Origin: DUQW01 sp050953825
Lineage (GTDB): Bacteria > Bacillota_I > Bacilli_A > Acholeplasmatales > Acholeplasmataceae
Assembly (NCBI GenBank): GCA_050953825.1
Contig: JBMNNF010000003.1
Location: forward strand, 123,404-187,403
Direction of reading: 5' to 3'
Length of the DNA: 64,000 nucleotides
Below, one piece after another: positions 60,168 to 64,000 of the stretch. Both the position numbers and the translations under genes were made by a program. Positions within the stretch are counted from its first letter, which is position 1. Each line of letters begins with the position of its first letter. The notes under the pieces were generated by a model, which saw only the letters and a list, made by a program, of their open reading frames with translations, did not search any database and was not told the origin of the DNA.

Positions 60168-61106
60168 ATGAAACAAAGAGCGATTACTGGAGCAATCATG
60201 ACTTTAATATTTGTTCCACTATTATTATTAGATGTCTTATTAGTTCCATTCCAAGTTGTAGTAGGGTTACTAGCAATGATGGCAGTTTTTGAATTGATAA
60301 GAATGTATGAACGAGAAAATAAATTAAATTGGAGTCTTAAAGTAGTTTTATTTATTTTAACAGCGGTTATTTATATCGCTGTTAGTAATGTTTGGCAGCC
60401 ATATAATACTACAATTCATTTGATGTCTTTAGATATCTCACTTGTTTTAATTCCAGCGATTTTAATTTTATTAGTTTTCTGTATTTTTATGCCTGATTTA
60501 AAAGATAAAGGATTAGGCTTTTCTTTATTAACTGTTTTATATGTTGGTCTTGGTTTTGGGGCTCTTTCTTTTTTGAAAGTTATCGGAGCTCAATTCATTA
60601 TATATTTATTGATTATTACTATTACTACTGATATGTTTGCCTTTTTCTTCGGTATTAAGTTTGGGAAACATAAAATGGCACCAACCATTAGTCCTAAAAA
60701 AAGTTGGGAAGGGGCAATTGCGGGTACCGCCTTTGGAACGATAATTGGGACATTATTTGCAATTACGATTTTACCAGCACATGACGGAACTTTATTTAAT
60801 TTAGCCAAACCAGAAGTTGTCGTTCCGGTTGAGATAATGACAATGTTTGATGCTGTCCAAGTTCGTGAAGTGTTTGTTTGGAAACTCCTGCCAATAGTTT
60901 TACCAATTACTTTATCAATTTCGATTATAGGACAAGTCGGAGACTTGTTCGCTTCGAAATTGAAAAGAACTTATGAAATTAAAGATTTCGGAACTATCTT
61001 TCCTGGACATGGTGGTGTTTTAGATCGTTTTGATTCAGCCATCTTTGCAGGAATGTTTTTGGTGTTCGTGTTAAAGACATTGTCACTAATTTGGCCAGGA
61101 TTATGA
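60168..61106 (+). CDS. cdsA: Phosphatidate cytidylyltransferase
   Basis: CdsA makes CDP-diacylglycerol from phosphatidate and CTP for phospholipid synthesis. The 312-residue protein has about eight membrane helices and the C-terminal family signature SIIGQVGDLFASKLKRTYE, then KDFGTIFPGHGGVLDRFDS with the metal-binding Asp residues. FGKHKMAPTISPKKSWEGA is the second conserved block. AAGGAAG precedes the ATG. Its stop overlaps dxr (ATGA). Confidence 0.95.
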   Translation: MKQRAITGAIMTLIFVPLLLLDVLLVPFQVVVGLLAMMAVFELIRMYERENKLNWSLKVVLFILTAVIYIAVSNVWQPYNTTIHLMSLDISLVLIPAILILLVFCIFMPDLKDKGLGFSLLTVLYVGLGFGALSFLKVIGAQFIIYLLIITITTDMFAFFFGIKFGKHKMAPTISPKKSWEGAIAGTAFGTIIGTLFAITILPAHDGTLFNLAKPEVVVPVEIMTMFDAVQVREVFVWKLLPIVLPITLSISIIGQVGDLFASKLKRTYEIKDFGTIFPGHGGVLDRFDSAIFAGMFLVFVLKTLSLIWPGL

Positions 61107-62239
61107 AAAATATTTATCTATTAGGAGCTGGGGGATCAATTGGGCTTCAAACTTTAGAACTTTTAAATAAAAATTCTAATTATAATGTTGTCGGATTATC
61201 ACTCAGTAGAAATGATAGTATTAATCACACGATCCTTTCGCATTTTACTCCTGAAATATGCTCTTTAAGAACTAAAGAACAATTAAAAATATATGAAAAA
61301 GCTTATCCTAAAATTAAGTTTGTTTATGGTGATAATGGTTTACTAGAAGTTGCAAAATACGATAAGCCAGGACTATTAATTAATGCCTTATCAGGTTCAA
61401 TTGGCTTACTTAGTACAGTGGAAGCCATTAAAAGTGGTAAGGATATTGGCCTAGCCAATAAAGAAACATTAGTTATGGCGGGACCAATTATTAAAGAGCT
61501 AGTCCAAAAACATGAAGTGATGTTACTACCAATTGATAGTGAACACTTTGCCTTATGGCAACTATTGAGTCAAGTTAAGCGTGAAGATGTTGAAAAAATT
61601 GTGATTACAGCTAGTGGTGGAGCGTTAAGAGATTTAACTAGAAGAGAATTAAGAAAAGTTACGCCTGAAGAAGCTCTAGCTCATCCTAATTGGCAAATGG
61701 GACCCAAGATTACCATTGATTCAGCCACAATGGTTAACAAAGGATTAGAAGTAATTGAGGCCCATTATTTATTTTTATTTCCTTATTATAAAATCGAGAC
61801 GGTGTTACACGATGAAAGTTTAGTGCACGCTATCATCTATTTAAAAGATGGCAGCAAAATTATGAGTCTTTCTCAAAGTGATATGAAAATACCAATTAGC
61901 CAAGTATTATCTTTTCCTGAAAAGTCTCATTATAATCCACCTATTGACAAACCTTACAAGTTAACTTTTAAACCAATGGATTATACTAGATATCCGATGC
62001 TTCATTTAGCTTATGAAGTTGGTAAATCCGGAGGGATCTTACCAACTATCTATAATGCTAGTAATGAAGCGGCGGTTGATTTATTTTTAAGAGGGAAAAT
62101 TAGTTTTTTAGAAATTGAATCAATTATATTAAAATATACATTATCGGCTGATAATATTATTAATCCCACATTAGAAGAAATATTAACGGTTGATCAAAAA
62201 ATCAAACAAGAAATCTACAGTGAATACGACAAGGAGTAA
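61103..62239 (+). CDS. dxr: 1-deoxy-D-xylulose 5-phosphate reductoisomerase
   Basis: This enzyme makes MEP, the committed step of the non-mevalonate isoprenoid route. The 378-residue protein has the NADPH motif LLGAGGSIGLQTLELL, LANKETLVMAG, DSEHFALWQ, TASGGALRD, HPNWQMGPKITIDSATMVNK (metal and substrate binding) and NASNEAAVDLFL. The TTG at 61091 also opens the frame, but the ATG at 61103 overlapping the cdsA stop is the natural start. The GAGGSIG loop replaces the usual GSTGSIG. Confidence 0.94.
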   Translation: MKNIYLLGAGGSIGLQTLELLNKNSNYNVVGLSLSRNDSINHTILSHFTPEICSLRTKEQLKIYEKAYPKIKFVYGDNGLLEVAKYDKPGLLINALSGSIGLLSTVEAIKSGKDIGLANKETLVMAGPIIKELVQKHEVMLLPIDSEHFALWQLLSQVKREDVEKIVITASGGALRDLTRRELRKVTPEEALAHPNWQMGPKITIDSATMVNKGLEVIEAHYLFLFPYYKIETVLHDESLVHAIIYLKDGSKIMSLSQSDMKIPISQVLSFPEKSHYNPPIDKPYKLTFKPMDYTRYPMLHLAYEVGKSGGILPTIYNASNEAAVDLFLRGKISFLEIESIILKYTLSADNIINPTLEEILTVDQKIKQEIYSEYDKE

Positions 62240-62244
62240 TTAAT

Positions 62245-63822
62245 ATGGCAGTATTAATATTTTTATTAAATTTAATAGTATTTATTTTAGTACTAGGAAT
62301 CATTATTCTGTTACATGAATTAGGACATTTTTTTGTGGCCAAAAAATTTAATGTTTTATGTCATGAATTTTCAATTGGAATGGGGCCAGCCATTTATCAA
62401 AAACGAAAAGGTGAAACAATTTATTCAATTAGATCAATTCCAATTGGTGGATATGTCTCTATTGCTGGTGAAGATAATGATGACGCTCTTTTTAAAGTGG
62501 GCGATATGATTGGTTTAAGAGTCAATCAAGATGATCAAGTTGAAGGAATTGTTTTACACGAATCACTGCAATATGATGTGATTGGGCAAGTTATTAGTTT
62601 TGAACTTTTTGATCGAGATCAAGAAGAATTACATATTAGATTAGAATTAGAAGACGGAACTATTAATCGATATTTAGTTTTAGAAGATGCTAAATATTAT
62701 TTTGAAAAAGAAAAACAACTCCAAATAACTACTAAAGAACGATCACTTTCACAAAAACCGAAATGGCAAAGATTTTTAGTGTTATTTGCCGGAGCGTTTA
62801 TGAATTTTGTTTTAGCGTTTTTCTTACTTATTTTAGGTTATGCAATAATTGGTAAACCAGTAGAAGAGGCGAGAGTTAAAAGAGTAATTAAAGATGGACC
62901 ACTTCAAGAAATAGTAGATATGAAAGATTTTACAGTGGAGTCAGTTAATGGTAATCCGATAAATACGTGGGCCGATTTAAAACAAGCTATTTATGAAAAT
63001 CCAGGAAAAGAGATTACTCTAAAAATCGATAAAAAAGAAGAACCAATTACTGTGAAAACGCGAATCGCAGTTGATATTATTGGCGTTTACAACTTTACTA
63101 AAGCCGAAGACAATAAACCGAGTGAGGTAACTGACGGCGAATTGATTGTTGGTCAATCATCTAATGTTAAAGATGGCTCAATTAATCCATTAGAAACCGG
63201 CGATAAAATTCTTAAAGTTAATGGCGCTGTGGTTCTAACGTGGCAAGATTTAATTGAAAAAGTTGAAAACTTACAAGATACTCAAGTAACAATTGAATAT
63301 TTAAGAGAAGGGGAAGTAAGAGAAACAACCTATGGTATCTTCCCGGCTGATATTTTAAAAACTCAAGGATATGCGGCATATCGTGTTTTTATTGGGGTCG
63401 AACAAGCGACTAAATTTAATTTAGGATATGCCCTTCAAATGGGATTTGTAGGATTTGGTCAAGATGCGACTGCTATCTTCAAAATATTAGGAGCTCTATT
63501 TACTCCGAATAGTGGTGTTTCAGTTAAAAATTTAGCAGGACCAGTTGGGATCTTTACGATTATTTCTCGAGTTAGATCTGAAGGCTTTGCAGCAGTTTTA
63601 TTATTCATGGCCTTTTTATCAGTTAACGTTGGATTAATTAATCTATTACCAATTCCTGCACTAGACGGTGGTAGAATTTTATTTTTAATCATTGAAGCGA
63701 TTATTAGACGACCACTAAATAAAAAAGTAGAAACTTGGGTTAATGGAATTGCCTTTATTTTATTAATGATATTATTTGTTTATATTTTAGGAATAGACAT
63801 CTTAAGAATTATTAGAAGATAA
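62245..63822 (+). CDS. rseP: Site-2 metalloprotease RseP/RasP with two PDZ domains
   Basis: The protein has 525 residues. HELGH (24-28) in the first helix and ALDGG near residue 473 bind zinc. NFVLAFFLLIL is the second helix. Two PDZ-like regions follow each other: about 207-275 (VKRVIKDGPLQEIV, VESVNGNPI) and about 302-368 (LETGDKILKVNGAVV). Bacillus RasP is about 420 residues with one PDZ, so this form is longer. It cuts membrane-embedded regulators or leftover signal peptides. GGAG lies nine bases before the ATG. It ends the dxr unit before a terminator. Confidence 0.92.
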   Translation: MAVLIFLLNLIVFILVLGIIILLHELGHFFVAKKFNVLCHEFSIGMGPAIYQKRKGETIYSIRSIPIGGYVSIAGEDNDDALFKVGDMIGLRVNQDDQVEGIVLHESLQYDVIGQVISFELFDRDQEELHIRLELEDGTINRYLVLEDAKYYFEKEKQLQITTKERSLSQKPKWQRFLVLFAGAFMNFVLAFFLLILGYAIIGKPVEEARVKRVIKDGPLQEIVDMKDFTVESVNGNPINTWADLKQAIYENPGKEITLKIDKKEEPITVKTRIAVDIIGVYNFTKAEDNKPSEVTDGELIVGQSSNVKDGSINPLETGDKILKVNGAVVLTWQDLIEKVENLQDTQVTIEYLREGEVRETTYGIFPADILKTQGYAAYRVFIGVEQATKFNLGYALQMGFVGFGQDATAIFKILGALFTPNSGVSVKNLAGPVGIFTIISRVRSEGFAAVLLFMAFLSVNVGLINLLPIPALDGGRILFLIIEAIIRRPLNKKVETWVNGIAFILLMILFVYILGIDILRIIRR

Positions 63823-63843
63823 CCTATATTTCAAAAGATATAT

Positions 63844-63883
63844 GGCGCCTTGTCCCGATTAGTGATTTGAAGGCGCCTATTTT
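63844..63883 (+). terminator. Terminator after rseP
   Basis: GGCGCCTT (63844-63851) pairs with AAGGCGCC (63870-63877), with an 18-base loop and a TATTTT tail. Confidence 0.85.
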
Positions 63884-63934
63884 ATATATAAAATAAGATA
63901 TAAAAAAATAATAAAAAAATTATAACTGTTTTAG

Positions 63935-63963
63935 TTGACATATATGAAGGTAAATGCTAAAAT
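63935..63963 (+). promoter_or_regulatory. Strong promoter at the right edge of the window
   Basis: TTGACA (63935-63940), a 17-base spacer with TGC before the -10, and TAAAAT (63958-63963). The transcript starts in the last 30 bases and continues outside. Confidence 0.85.
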
Positions 63964-63971
63964 ATTTAAGC

Positions 63972-63988
63972 ATGCGCAAAACGCGCAT
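63972..63988 (+). other. Start of a structured leader cut by the window end
   Basis: ATGCGC pairs with GCGCAT around AAAAC directly after the promoter. This could begin a riboswitch, a T-box leader (proS or polC often follow rseP) or a stable RNA. The sequence stops too soon to tell. Confidence 0.4.
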
Positions 63989-64000
63989 TGATTTTAAGTC

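Noticed and set aside
1..64000. Use of UGA as a tryptophan codon (Mycoplasma code)
   Set aside because: Several well-recognised genes end in TGA at the family-expected C-terminus and their Trp codons are TGG.
1..64000. tRNA genes, rRNA genes, insertion sequences and a replication origin
   Set aside because: I looked for T-loop GGTTCGA motifs, transposase genes, inverted terminal repeats and DnaA-box clusters and saw none that I could support.

Overview
The window is low-GC DNA. Standard stops are used: TGA ends several genes (for example at 22118-22120 and 61104-61106) and Trp is TGG, so the UGA-Trp code of Mycoplasma/Spiroplasma does not apply. The gene order is Firmicutes-like: rpsP-khpA-rimM-trmD-rplS, ccpA-tyrS, trmFO-xerC, and rpsB-tsf-pyrH-frr-cdsA-dxr-rseP. 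The uppS gene that usually lies between frr and cdsA is missing there. Together with CcpA, Spx, the MEP-pathway gene dxr and many FolT/T-box type RNA switches, this fits a deep relative of the Mollicutes with the standard code (Acholeplasma/Izemoplasma/Haloplasma-like) or a related Erysipelotrichia-type lineage. That placement is inference, not a database result.

Layout. 1-3459: 3' part of a modular surface protein (InlB/Flg_new-type repeats alternating with three DUF6273-like domains). 3624-10723: translation and RNA-modification genes (thiI, an SpoU methyltransferase, def, an S4 pseudouridine synthase, rpsP operon, rplS). 10926-18859: a tightly packed eight-gene operon with two acyl-adenylate enzymes, two acyl-carrier domains, two PlsC acyltransferases, a GPH/MFS transporter, an LRAT-fold protein and a Sfp-type phosphopantetheinyl transferase. 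It looks like a lipid uptake/re-acylation pathway. 19006-24410: ccpA, tyrS, a lipid kinase, trpS behind a Trp T-box, and spx.

24593-49395 is the most striking part. A gene of unknown function is followed by an intact GGDEF cyclase, a membrane GGDEF(degenerate)-EAL phosphodiesterase, and a doubly degenerate GGDEF-EAL protein with a SAP/Rho-N-like tail. Immediately downstream lies a class I cyclic-di-GMP riboswitch (GEMM-I) with a clear terminator/antiterminator platform. It precedes an 18-kb operon of exported TasA-like proteins with SipW-type signal peptides, two SipW-type signal peptidases, a membrane-anchored McrB-like AAA+ ATPase with a coiled-coil partner, and a 2565-residue surface protein. 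My reading is a c-di-GMP-switched surface fibre/adhesin system whose makers and breakers of c-di-GMP are encoded next door. A cre-like CcpA site sits upstream of its promoter, and similar sites lie at ccpA and spx, so carbon state may feed in too.

49563-55983: gap, ung, folT behind a tetrahydrofolate riboswitch, an esterase-like hydrolase, trmFO, a Xer recombinase, a NUDIX hydrolase and dut. 55984-56440: 32-bp tandem repeats running into a promoter, then a structured rpsB leader. 56441-63822: rpsB (with a SAP-like tail nearly identical to that of the degenerate EAL protein), tsf, pyrH, frr, a small membrane protein, cdsA, dxr, rseP. The window ends in a terminator, a strong promoter and the start of a structured leader.
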